Under the pieces are notes generated by a model, which ran no database searches, was not told the origin of the DNA, and saw only the letters and a program-made list of their open reading frames with translations. A stretch of DNA of 64,000 nt. It comes from Acidobacteriota bacterium. Its GTDB lineage: Bacteria > Acidobacteriota > Vicinamibacteria > Vicinamibacterales > UBA2999. The DNA lies in NCBI GenBank assembly GCA_021730945.1, contig JAKFYH010000002.1, positions 84,290 through 148,289 of the forward strand. Direction: 5' to 3'. Below are positions 41,917 to 49,845 of the stretch, piece by piece (the first letter of the stretch is position 1; every line of letters begins with the position of its first letter). Made by a program: the position numbers and the translations under genes.

Positions 41917-44034
41917 ATGACCAGCAGCCTCGACGCCGGCGCCGAGCCCGCGGCCACGCTCCGCGATGAGCTTGGCCGCTGCCATGCGCGCGCGAATAAT
42001 CAGCGCGATGCCCTGGTCAGATTGACAGACCATCAAATGGCCGACTGCGCGTCGTTTCCAGAGACGCTGCGCTCGATTCTGGAGGTGAGCGCGGCCACCC
42101 TCGGCGTCAGTCGCGCCTCCATCTGGAGATACAACGACACCCGCTTCGCGCTGGAGTGCGTGGATCTGTACGAGTCAGCCACCAACAGGCATTCGGTTGC
42201 ACCTGCCCTCAACGCGGACGACTACCCCGACTACTTCTCCGCGCTGGCCAGGGCCGGCGTGCTGGCCGCCGACGATGCCGTTTCCGACCCGAGAACGAGG
42301 GAGTTCACCGACGGCTACCTGCGTCCGCTGGGCATTCAGTCAATGATCGACGCTCCCTTGTACTTCGGCGGTGCGCTCGACGGCGTCTTGTGCCACGAAC
42401 ACTGCGGCGACACCAGGCACTGGACCGCCGATGAGAAGGCGTTTGTGATCGCCGTCTCGAACCAGATCTCGCTGATCTTCGAACGCTGCCAACGCCATCG
42501 AATCGAGGCGGCACTGGCGCTGCAGAGCGCCGCGCTCGACGCCGCCGCCGACGCCATGGTCATTACCGATCGCGAGGGCGGACTGGTGTGGGCCAATCCC
42601 GCCTTCACGCAGTTGACCGGATACACCGTGCCGGAAGCCCTTGGCAAGAACCCGCGCGAGCTGGTCAAGTCCGGCGTTCACGACTCGTCGTTCTACCAGA
42701 ACATGTGGACTACCTTGCTCGACGGACGTGTCTGGCGCGGCGAGTTGACCAACCGGCGCAAGGACGGTGTGCTCTACGTCGAAGACCAGACCATCACCCC
42801 GGTCACCGACGCGACCGGCGCCATCACCCACTTCGTGTCGATCAAGCGTGACCTGTCAGCTCAACGGACGCTCGAGGCCCAGTTGCTGCAGGCGCAGAAG
42901 ATGGAAGTGGTCGGCCGGCTGTCGGGCGGCATCGCCCACGACTTCAATAATCTGCTGACGGTGATCAATGGCACCGCCGAGCTGGCATTGATGGACCTGG
43001 CCCCGGATCATCCGGTGCGGGCCGACTTCGAGCGGATCAAGGAATCGGGTATGCGCGCCTCCTCGCTCACGCGCCAGTTGCTGGCCTTCAGCCGCAAGCA
43101 AATCACCCGGCGCGAGACCGTCGACCTCAGCCAGTTGCTGACCAACTTTCGCGGCATGCTCCAGCGGTTGATCGGCGAGGACATCACGCTGATTGTCAAC
43201 GCCGACGCCCTGCTCGCGACCGTCTCGGCCGACCCGAGCCAGATCGAGCAGGTGGTGCTCAATCTGGCCGTGAACGCGCGCGATGCCATGCCCCTGGGCG
43301 GCCGGCTGACGATCGAGGTCCGCAACGTCGCGCTCGACCAGGCCTTCGCCGACACCCACACCGGCGTCAACCCCGGCCGTCACGTGCTGCTCGAAGTGAC
43401 CGACACCGGCACCGGAATGAGCGCCGAGACACTGTCGTTGCTGTTCGAGCCATTCTTCACGACCAAGGAAGACGGCAAAGGCACCGGCCTGGGTCTGGCG
43501 ACGGTTTACGGAGTGGTGCAACAAAGCGGCGGCACCATCTGGGTGGAAAGCGCCCTGGGCCGCGGCACCACGTTCTCGATCTACCTGCCGGCGACCTCGG
43601 CACCCCAGATGGCCACCGCGAAGGAGTTGACTCCGGCGGCCGGCCACGGCACCGTGCTCCTGGTGGAAGACGAAGACGCGGTGCGCGACCTGGCCACGCG
43701 GATTCTGCGTGCGGCCGGCTACACCGTGCTGGCGGCGAGCAATGCCGCCATGGCGCTTGAGCGGCTGCGAACCGGTGGCGCCGACGTCGAGCTGATTGTC
43801 ACCGACGTCGTGCTCCCCGGCATGGGCGGCCGGGAGATGGCGGAACAGGCGCTGAAGCTGCGCCCAGGGATTCCCGTCCTCTATACTTCTGGGTATACCG
43901 ACGACACCGTCCTGGCCTACGGCGTCGCCCAGAACACCGTTCACTTTATCGCCAAGCCTTTCACCGTGTCGGCCTTGACCAACAAGATTCGCGAGGTCGT
44001 GCGCCGGGCGCCGGCCTCGGGAGGAATGCAGTGA
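41917..44034 (+). CDS. GAF-PAS hybrid histidine kinase with receiver
   Basis: This soluble hybrid kinase has about 705 residues. In order it has a GAF domain (about 45-200, [20 protein letters not shown] to SNQISLIF), a PAS domain (about 205-330, [19 protein letters not shown]), a HisKA with phospho-His in [11 protein letters not shown], a HATPase ([17 protein letters not shown]) and a C-terminal receiver ([13 protein letters not shown], phospho-Asp in VTDVVLPG). No membrane helix is seen. It is followed by a double universal stress protein gene in GTGA overlap. The signal is unknown. Confidence 0.9.
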   Translation: MTSSLDAGAEPAATLRDELGRCHARANNQRDALVRLTDHQMADCASFPETLRSILEVSAATLGVSRASIWRYNDTRFALECVDLYESATNRHSVAPALNADDYPDYFSALARAGVLAADDAVSDPRTREFTDGYLRPLGIQSMIDAPLYFGGALDGVLCHEHCGDTRHWTADEKAFVIAVSNQISLIFERCQRHRIEAALALQSAALDAAADAMVITDREGGLVWANPAFTQLTGYTVPEALGKNPRELVKSGVHDSSFYQNMWTTLLDGRVWRGELTNRRKDGVLYVEDQTITPVTDATGAITHFVSIKRDLSAQRTLEAQLLQAQKMEVVGRLSGGIAHDFNNLLTVINGTAELALMDLAPDHPVRADFERIKESGMRASSLTRQLLAFSRKQITRRETVDLSQLLTNFRGMLQRLIGEDITLIVNADALLATVSADPSQIEQVVLNLAVNARDAMPLGGRLTIEVRNVALDQAFADTHTGVNPGRHVLLEVTDTGTGMSAETLSLLFEPFFTTKEDGKGTGLGLATVYGVVQQSGGTIWVESALGRGTTFSIYLPATSAPQMATAKELTPAAGHGTVLLVEDEDAVRDLATRILRAAGYTVLAASNAAMALERLRTGGADVELIVTDVVLPGMGGREMAEQALKLRPGIPVLYTSGYTDDTVLAYGVAQNTVHFIAKPFTVSALTNKIREVVRRAPASGGMQ

Positions 44035-44828
44035 CCGCTCCCTTGGTATTGTGTGCTGTCGACCTGGGCCCCTCCACCCGGCGGGTGCTCTTTCACGCGG
44101 TCGGATTGTCGCGCCTGCTCGGCGCCGGCTTGAGAATTCTGCACGTCAGCGCTGAGGCCGAAGACGGCATGCGTGACCGCGTGATCGCCGAATGTGAGGC
44201 GGCCGCGCCTTACGAAGCCGCGTTCAACCCGGATGTGGTGACCATCGCCACCGGCCGCGTGTCCGAGGCGATCCAGCGCGAAGCGCTCCACCACGGCGCC
44301 ACCCTGATCGTGGTGGGCTCGCGCGGCCACGGCGGGCTGGCGCGACTGCTGCTCGGTTCCACCAGCGATGCGTTGCTCGGCCTGGCCCGCACGCCGGTCC
44401 TGCTGGTGCCGCCGACCGAGATGGACATCGTCAGCCTGGGCGATCGGCCGGTGCTCACCTCTGGCCCCATCCTGGCGGCCATCGACCTGGCCGAGCACTG
44501 CGACCAACAGTTGAAGCTTGCCAGCGAGATGGCGCACCTAGCGTCGCAATCGCTGCTGATGATGACCGTCGCGCGCAGCAAGGTCTCCGATCACGATGCC
44601 GCGCACGAGCTGCGCGAGCGTGCCCACGGCCTGGCGCCGGTCAAGCCGAGATCGCTGATCGTCCGTCGTGGCGACGTCGCCGAGGAAATCTCGCGCTGCG
44701 CGGTCACCGAGGGGGCTGGGCTGGTGGTCATGGGTCTGCGGGAACAGCCGCGCGGCAAGCCGGGCGTGATCGCCTCGGCCGTCCTGAAGACAGGTCGCGC
44801 GTTCGTCCTGGCAGTCCCCAGCAGCTGA
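44031..44828 (+). CDS. Tandem universal stress protein
   Basis: This 265-residue protein has two UspA domains. The first keeps the ATP pattern (GSRGHGGLARLLLGSTSDALL); the second (about residues 140-265) is degenerate (GLREQPRGKPGVIASAVL). Its GTG overlaps the hybrid kinase stop, so the two are coupled and share the candidate sigma-54 promoter. It is the third stress-protein gene of the cluster. Confidence 0.87.
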   Translation: MTAPLVLCAVDLGPSTRRVLFHAVGLSRLLGAGLRILHVSAEAEDGMRDRVIAECEAAAPYEAAFNPDVVTIATGRVSEAIQREALHHGATLIVVGSRGHGGLARLLLGSTSDALLGLARTPVLLVPPTEMDIVSLGDRPVLTSGPILAAIDLAEHCDQQLKLASEMAHLASQSLLMMTVARSKVSDHDAAHELRERAHGLAPVKPRSLIVRRGDVAEEISRCAVTEGAGLVVMGLREQPRGKPGVIASAVLKTGRAFVLAVPSS

Positions 44829-44851
44829 GCGACGAGCGCAGACATTTGATG

Positions 44852-44877
44852 ACAGGCGCGGCTGTAGTCGCGCCTGT
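44852..44877. terminator. Hairpin after the stress protein gene, possible terminator
   Basis: Perfect 9-bp arms ACAGGCGCG and CGCGCCTGT surround an 8-base loop, 24 bases after the stop. No T-tract follows, so intrinsic termination is uncertain; it could also be a small dispersed palindromic repeat. Confidence 0.4.
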
Positions 44878-44889
44878 AAGATTCGGCGG

Positions 44890-47211
44890 ATGCGGCACCG
44901 CCCGGCACTCTTGGCACGATCGCTCCGGGTAATCTGCGTCATCTGTGTCATCTGCGGCTCTGATGTAGCCAGTGTCATCTGCGGCTCTGCTGCATCGGTG
45001 TCGGCGCAATCGGCGTTCGATATCAAGACCATCGATCCGGAAACCTTTCGCGCGATCGCGTTCAAGATCGAGGACGGTCAGCAGCCGCGCATCGATGGCA
45101 AGCTGACCGACGATGTGTGGGCCCTGGCGCCGGTCCAGGGCAACTTCGTGCAGCGCGAACCCGACTACGGCCGGCCTTCGTCCGAAAAAACCGAGTTCCG
45201 CGTCCTCTACGACGACAAGACCATCTACCTCGGCGTCTGGGTGTGGGATAGCGACGCCTCCGGCATCCTGGCCAGCGAGATGAAGCGCGATGCCGGTCTA
45301 AACAAGGGCGATCAGATCAAGATCACCATCGATACGTTTCACGACCATCGCAACGCCTTCTACTTCAGCACCAATCCGCTTGGTGCCTACAAAGACGCCA
45401 ACACTGTCGAGAACGGCCGCACCATCAACTACGACTGGAACGCGGTGTGGGACAACAAGACCTCGATCGATGAGCAGGGCTGGTACATCGAGATCGCCAT
45501 CCCCCTTAGCCAGCTGCGTTTCAAGACAGCGATTGGCGAGTCGGTGTGGGGCATCAACCTGTGTCGCATCCTGTTTCGCAAGAATGAGGAATCGTACTGG
45601 GTGCCGTTTCCGCGCGAGTGGGGCGCGTCGGGCTTTGCGCGCGTGTCCAATGCCGGCGTGCTCGGTGGACTGAAAGACCTGAAGTCGCGCCGCCGGGTGG
45701 AGCTGGTGCCGTTCCTGCTGCCGACCGCCTCGCGCGACTACCTGTCGCAGGCGGAAGGCCGGGCCGACGCGAAGTACGGCGGCGACTTCAAGATTGGTCT
45801 GACCAACGACCTGATCGCCGACTTTACCTACCACACCGATTTCGCGCAGGTCGAAGCCGACCAGGAGGTGGTCAACCTCACGCGTTTCAGCCTCTTCTTC
45901 CCGGAGAAGCGCCAGTTCTTCACCGAGGGAGCGGGCATCTTCGACTTCGGCAAGGCGGTGGCGGGCCTGGGCGGCGAAGCGGCGGCCAACGATCCCGGGC
46001 TGCTCGCGTTGTTCTATAGCCGGCGGATTGGCCTGGTGGATGGCCAGCAGGTGCCCATCATCGGCGGCGGCCGCGTCACCGGCCGCGTCGGCGACTACGC
46101 GGTGGGCGTGCTCAACATCACCACCGAGGAAGAGACGCTCAGTACCCGTCAGGTCGAGAACGCAAACTTCACCGCCCTCCGCATCAAGCGCAACGTGCTC
46201 GCCAATTCGAGCGTGGGCGCCATCGTGCTAAGCAGCGCCAACGGCATTTCCGACTACAACCGTGCCCTGGGTTTTGATGCCGGCCTCGTGCTCGGGCGCT
46301 ATGTGACGTTTACGGGGCTGTTTGCCAAGACGTTCTCTCCCGCCGAAGCCTCGGCGAAGGCGGACGGCTCGACGGCTGCGGGCGTGGTTGATTTCGCGTG
46401 GAAGCACGACAAGTTCAACGCGGGCATCCTCTACCAGGACATTGGCGCGCACTTCAATGCCGAGATGGGCTACATCCCCCGCCTCGACATTCGCGCCGGC
46501 AAGGTGAAGGGCGGCTGGACGCCGCGTCCCAGGTGGCGGGGCGTGCGGCAGCTCACCTTCAGCGGCAGCACCGACTATTTCGAGAACCACGACGGCCGGG
46601 TTGAATCGCGCACCACTGATGTCGAGGCCGTCATGCAGCGCCAGGACACGTCGAGCATTCGCGTGTCGGCCGCCCGCGAATACGACAACCTCTCGGTGCC
46701 GTTCTCCACCGCCGGCACCAGCCTGCCCGTGGGCGCCTACTCGTGGACGACGGCGACGGCGAGCTACTCGTCTAATCGCACCAGGCGAGTGTACGGCACG
46801 CTGGGCGCCGATGCCGGTGGCTACTACAATGGCGATCGTCAGGCCTTCCGGGCCAACCTGACGATCCAGGTGGCCAAGACGCTATTGTTCGAGCCGAACT
46901 ACTCGCACAACCGCGTGCAGTTGCCGGGTCGCGCCGGCTATTCCAGTAACGTCCTCAATTTCCGCGTGAGCCACTCGTTCTCGCCGGACTTCTATCTCAA
47001 GGGCTTCGTCCAGTACAACGACGACCGCAAGACGGCGAGCTTCAACTTCTTGTGGTGGTATCACTACAAGCCCGGCAGCGACCTGTATGTCGTCTATAAC
47101 CAGGGTTGGGATATCGACCTGCCGCTCAGTTCGCGGGCGGTCCCCGAGACGTCATCGCGCGTGCGGTCCCGGTCGCTTGCCGTGAAGATGACCTACTGGC
47201 TCGCGCGCTGA
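44890..47211 (+). CDS. DUF5916 protein with carbohydrate-binding family 9-like domain
   Basis: This 773-residue secreted protein begins with a CBM9-like domain (about residues 55-240: QPRIDGKLTDDVWALAPVQG, TEFRVLYDDKTIYLGVWVWD, FYFSTNPLGAYKDANT). A long DUF5916 region rich in beta-strands follows and ends in LAVKMTYWLAR, suggesting an outer-membrane barrel. The signal peptide is peculiar: residues 12-35 (RVICVICVICGSDVASVICG) are encoded by a GTCATCTG repeat array. Such proteins are common in Acidobacteriota and Bacteroidota; the function is not established. Confidence 0.85.
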   Translation: MRHRPALLARSLRVICVICVICGSDVASVICGSAASVSAQSAFDIKTIDPETFRAIAFKIEDGQQPRIDGKLTDDVWALAPVQGNFVQREPDYGRPSSEKTEFRVLYDDKTIYLGVWVWDSDASGILASEMKRDAGLNKGDQIKITIDTFHDHRNAFYFSTNPLGAYKDANTVENGRTINYDWNAVWDNKTSIDEQGWYIEIAIPLSQLRFKTAIGESVWGINLCRILFRKNEESYWVPFPREWGASGFARVSNAGVLGGLKDLKSRRRVELVPFLLPTASRDYLSQAEGRADAKYGGDFKIGLTNDLIADFTYHTDFAQVEADQEVVNLTRFSLFFPEKRQFFTEGAGIFDFGKAVAGLGGEAAANDPGLLALFYSRRIGLVDGQQVPIIGGGRVTGRVGDYAVGVLNITTEEETLSTRQVENANFTALRIKRNVLANSSVGAIVLSSANGISDYNRALGFDAGLVLGRYVTFTGLFAKTFSPAEASAKADGSTAAGVVDFAWKHDKFNAGILYQDIGAHFNAEMGYIPRLDIRAGKVKGGWTPRPRWRGVRQLTFSGSTDYFENHDGRVESRTTDVEAVMQRQDTSSIRVSAAREYDNLSVPFSTAGTSLPVGAYSWTTATASYSSNRTRRVYGTLGADAGGYYNGDRQAFRANLTIQVAKTLLFEPNYSHNRVQLPGRAGYSSNVLNFRVSHSFSPDFYLKGFVQYNDDRKTASFNFLWWYHYKPGSDLYVVYNQGWDIDLPLSSRAVPETSSRVRSRSLAVKMTYWLAR
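44931..44990 (+). repeat. GTCATCTG-family repeat inside a signal peptide
   Basis: Repeated GCGTCATCTGTGTCATCTGC and GTGTCATCTGCGGCTCTG units lie in frame at the start of the DUF5916 gene. In this frame they encode the hydrophobic core ICVICVICG of the signal peptide. Confidence 0.9.
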
Positions 47212-47218
47212 CCGATAC

Positions 47219-47275
47219 TCACAGGAGATCAGGAGTCCAAGAGTAGCCTTCTCCTTAACTCTTGCTCTCCTGTGA
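47219..47275. terminator. Nested inverted repeat between convergent genes
   Basis: Outer arms TCACAGGAGA and TCTCCTGTGA enclose inner arms CAAGAGT and ACTCTTG. A second copy of the outer right arm (TGATCTCCTG) follows at 47277-47288, allowing an alternative fold. It lies between two convergent genes and may stop transcription from both sides, though there is no clear T-tract. Confidence 0.5.
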
Positions 47276-47303
47276 CGTGATCTCCTGTCAAATCTGGTTC
47301 TTG

Positions 47304-48332
47304 CTAACGACCGCTAATCATCACTCGTGAGAGTCGCCCGCCAGACCCGCTGGCCCAGCCCACGATGGTGCCGGGCGCAAAGCTCAACGTGTCGAATCCG
47401 GTGGGCGGCGTGATTGGCGCCGCCGTCCACGTGTGTCCATCGTCCATCGACCAGTCGGCGCCGGCTGGTCCAATCGCGAGCACTCGGTTGGTGCCAGGCA
47501 CCCACGATGCAACCGAGCGGAAGCCCGAGATGCCCTTCGCCAGCGTCCACGTCGCGCCGCCGTCAGAGGTGAACGCGGCGTTGTCGCCGGCTTGCGATTC
47601 CTTCGTGTAGTCGCCACCTGCCACTACGCCGTTTTGCGCATCGCGAAAGGCGATCGAGAAGATGCCGGTGGCGTTGCCGGTGGCGATCGGTGTCGTGGCA
47701 ATCGTCCATGAGGCACCCCCATCGGCCGAGTGCAACACCCGGGACGCCGTCGTGCCGATCCACACATGGCTTTCGAACACCGCGACGTTGGTGCCACTGG
47801 CCGCGAAGGCCCCTTCACCAGGCAATGCGGGCGGCAGGCGATCGGCGGGAACGCGATTCCAGGAAGCGCCGCCGTTGGCCGTCGCGAGAATCACGAACTG
47901 CCCGTCGACCGAATCGCTGAAGGCAAATCCGTGGCCGGCATCGCGAAATGCCATGGCATCCAGGAACACCTTGGGGTCGGTGTTGGCAAATTGCAAGCTC
48001 CAGGTCGTGCCGGCGTCGACGGTCTTGTAGATGCGCGAGGTTTCACCCGGGCCGATCGAAAGTGCATAGGCGATGCGGTTATTGACGGCGTCGATGTCGC
48101 GGAAGTCGAGTGCCTCGGCACCGGCGGGCGTGGGCAGCTTCGTCCAGTGCGCGCCGCCGTCGGAGGTGCGCAGCAACGTGCCGTTCGCCCCGCTCGCCCA
48201 GGCCACCATCGGCGAGACGGCACTCACTCCCCGCAACCTGGCCGTCACGCCCGTCGTCTGCGCCTCCCACCTGACCGCCGGAGCCTGAGCGCTGACCACC
48301 GCAACCGCGGCCGCGGCAAGCACTCCCGACAA
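47304..48332 (-). CDS. YCF48-like secreted beta-propeller with Asp-box repeats
   Basis: This secreted propeller of about 342 residues has at least six Asp-box (BNR) motifs of the form S/T-X-D/N-X-G-X-X-W (SDGGAHW, VDAGTTW, ANGGASW, ADGGASW, SDGGATW, DDGHTW). The closest group is the YCF48/photosystem stability factor-like family; no catalytic sialidase residues are evident. The start is unsure. TTG at 48332 gives a compact signal peptide (SGVLAAAAVAVVSAQA) after a GGGAGGG ribosome site. TTG codons at 48386 and 48422 are alternatives inside the 18-bp repeats, the last in TTGA overlap with the DedA-like gene. Confidence 0.78.
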   Translation of the reverse strand: MSGVLAAAAVAVVSAQAPAVRWEAQTTGVTARLRGVSAVSPMVAWASGANGTLLRTSDGGAHWTKLPTPAGAEALDFRDIDAVNNRIAYALSIGPGETSRIYKTVDAGTTWSLQFANTDPKVFLDAMAFRDAGHGFAFSDSVDGQFVILATANGGASWNRVPADRLPPALPGEGAFAASGTNVAVFESHVWIGTTASRVLHSADGGASWTIATTPIATGNATGIFSIAFRDAQNGVVAGGDYTKESQAGDNAAFTSDGGATWTLAKGISGFRSVASWVPGTNRVLAIGPAGADWSMDDGHTWTAAPITPPTGFDTLSFAPGTIVGWASGSGGRLSRVMISGR

Positions 48333-48438
48333 GAAGCGCCCTCCCGACCAGAAGTTCCCTCCCGACCAGAAGTTCCCTCCCGACAAGAGGTGCCCTCCCG
48401 ACCAGGAGTGCCCTCCCGTCAAGAAGTGCTTTCCCGCC
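48323..48438 (-). repeat. Six 18-bp tandem repeats at a translation start region
   Basis: Six copies plus a partial unit of an 18-bp repeat (transcribed strand GGGAGGGNACTTCTNGTC) run across the end of the DedA-like gene into the propeller gene. Each copy holds a GGGAGGG ribosome-site-like run, and three copies have TTG 6 bases later. Confidence 0.92.
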
Positions 48439-49069
48439 TGTGTCGCAACATCTCGAACGCAATCGGCAGTACCGAGACGATGATGATGCCGATCGCGACC
48501 AGTGAGAAGTTGTCTTTCACCACCGGCACGTTGCCGAACGCGTAGCCGGCGCCCATGCAGACGCCGACCCAGATGAAGGCGCCGAGGATGTTCCACAGCA
48601 CGAACTTCGAGGCCGTCATGGCCGCCGCCCCGGCAACGAAGGGGACGAAGGTGCGGACGATCGGCACAAAGCGGCCGGAAGCGACCGCCATACCGCCGTG
48701 CTTCTCGAAGAAGGCGTGCGCCTTGTCGAGGTGATCGCGGTTCAGCACCTTGTGCAGAAAGCCCTGATAGTCGTGGGCGGAAAAGACTTTGGGCCCGATG
48801 AACCGCCCGACCGAATAGTTCACCGCATCGCCGGCAATCGCCGCCGCGATCAGCAGCGTAGCTGTCAGCCAGGGGTCAAGCGCGCCGCTGGCCGCCATGG
48901 CCCCGGCGGCAAACAGCAGCGAGTCGCCCGGGAGAAACGGCCAGACGATGAGGCCGGTCTCGATGAAGATGATGGCAAACAGCATGGCGTAGACCCACAC
49001 GCCGTACTGCGCCACGAATTCGGCGAGATGCACATCCAGGTGCAAGAACAAGTCGATGACGTATTCCAT
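48419..49069 (-). CDS. DedA-family membrane protein
   Basis: This 216-residue inner-membrane protein has the DedA/SNARE-associated signature: FIETGLIVWPFLPGDSLLFAAG near residue 40, the conserved GRFIGPKVF, and SGRFVPIVRTFVPFVAGAAAM. DedA proteins are lipid flippases or H+-coupled transporters that recycle undecaprenyl phosphate. The ATG at 49069 is preferred to one 24 bases upstream. The last codons lie inside an 18-bp repeat array that continues into the next gene. Confidence 0.9.
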   Translation of the reverse strand: MEYVIDLFLHLDVHLAEFVAQYGVWVYAMLFAIIFIETGLIVWPFLPGDSLLFAAGAMAASGALDPWLTATLLIAAAIAGDAVNYSVGRFIGPKVFSAHDYQGFLHKVLNRDHLDKAHAFFEKHGGMAVASGRFVPIVRTFVPFVAGAAAMTASKFVLWNILGAFIWVGVCMGAGYAFGNVPVVKDNFSLVAIGIIIVSVLPIAFEMLRHRRESTS

Positions 49070-49087
49070 GAGGTGTATATAGAGTAG

Positions 49088-49191
49088 TGCCAAGGTGCCT
49101 GGGGTGCCTAGGGTGCCGGGTTGGTGCCTGGGGTGCTCAGGGTGCCGGGTGGGTGCGTGGGGTGCTCAGGGTGCCGGGTGGGTGCGTGAGT
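49088..49191 (+). repeat. 29-bp GGTGCC-rich tandem repeats before a VanX-like gene
   Basis: Three 29-bp units at 49102, 49131 and 49160 (the last two identical) consist of three GGGTGC-type subunits each. They end 7 bases before the ATG of the dipeptidase gene and fill most of the gap from the divergent DedA-like gene. Confidence 0.92.
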
Positions 49192-49194
49192 GCT

Positions 49195-49845
49195 ATGAGA
49201 CTGAAACTGATTGTGCTCTGTCTTTGTGTTTCCGTGGCGGTGGTCTCGGCCCAGGACGGGCCGCCGAAAGATCCCAAGGCGACGCGGACGGCAGACCTCG
49301 TGGAGCTGGTCAAACTCGACTCGACGATCAAGCTCGATATCCGCTACGCCGGCGCCAACAACTTTCTCGGCAAGCCGGTCTATCCGGAAGCGCGTGCGTT
49401 TCTGCAGCGGCCGGCGGCCGACGCCCTGGTTGCGGCCCATAAAGAGCTGGCGCGTGACGGCTATGGCCTGCTGATCCACGACGGCTACCGGCCGTGGGCC
49501 ATCACCAAGCTGTTCTGGGACATGACCAGCGGCTTCCAGCGCGAGTTCGTCGCCGACCCGAAGACCGGGTCAAAGCACAATCGCGGCTGCGCCGTTGACC
49601 TGACCATGTACGACCTGGCGACCGGGCGGGTGGTCGAGATGCCGGGCGACTACGACGAGATGTCGCCGCGCTCGTACCCCGACTATCCAGGCGGTCCGCC
49701 CGAGGCGCGCGCCAAGCGCGACCTGCTGCGCAAGGCGATGGAACGCCACGGCTTCACCGTGGAGTCAAACGAGTGGTGGCACTTCAACTACCAGGACTGG
49801 ACCCTCTATCCAATCCTGGACATCCCGTTCAGCGCGATTCGCTAG
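49195..49845 (+). CDS. VanX/DdpX-type D-Ala-D-Ala dipeptidase
   Basis: This 216-residue enzyme has a signal peptide (LKLIVLCLCVSVAVVSAQ) and the zinc ligands of the VanX family: SKHNRGCAVDLTM (His and Asp) and EWWHF (Glu and His), with DGYRPW as substrate loop. It should cleave D-Ala-D-Ala in the periplasm for peptidoglycan turnover. There is no VanA/VanH neighbour, so vancomycin resistance is not implied. No clear ribosome site is present; the upstream sequence is a 29-bp repeat array. Its 3' end overlaps the convergent peptidase gene. Confidence 0.9.
   Translation: MRLKLIVLCLCVSVAVVSAQDGPPKDPKATRTADLVELVKLDSTIKLDIRYAGANNFLGKPVYPEARAFLQRPAADALVAAHKELARDGYGLLIHDGYRPWAITKLFWDMTSGFQREFVADPKTGSKHNRGCAVDLTMYDLATGRVVEMPGDYDEMSPRSYPDYPGGPPEARAKRDLLRKAMERHGFTVESNEWWHFNYQDWTLYPILDIPFSAIR

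Noticed and set aside
49195..49845. Vancomycin-resistance locus
   Set aside because: A lone VanX-like dipeptidase without VanH, VanA or VanRS is better explained by cell-wall turnover.
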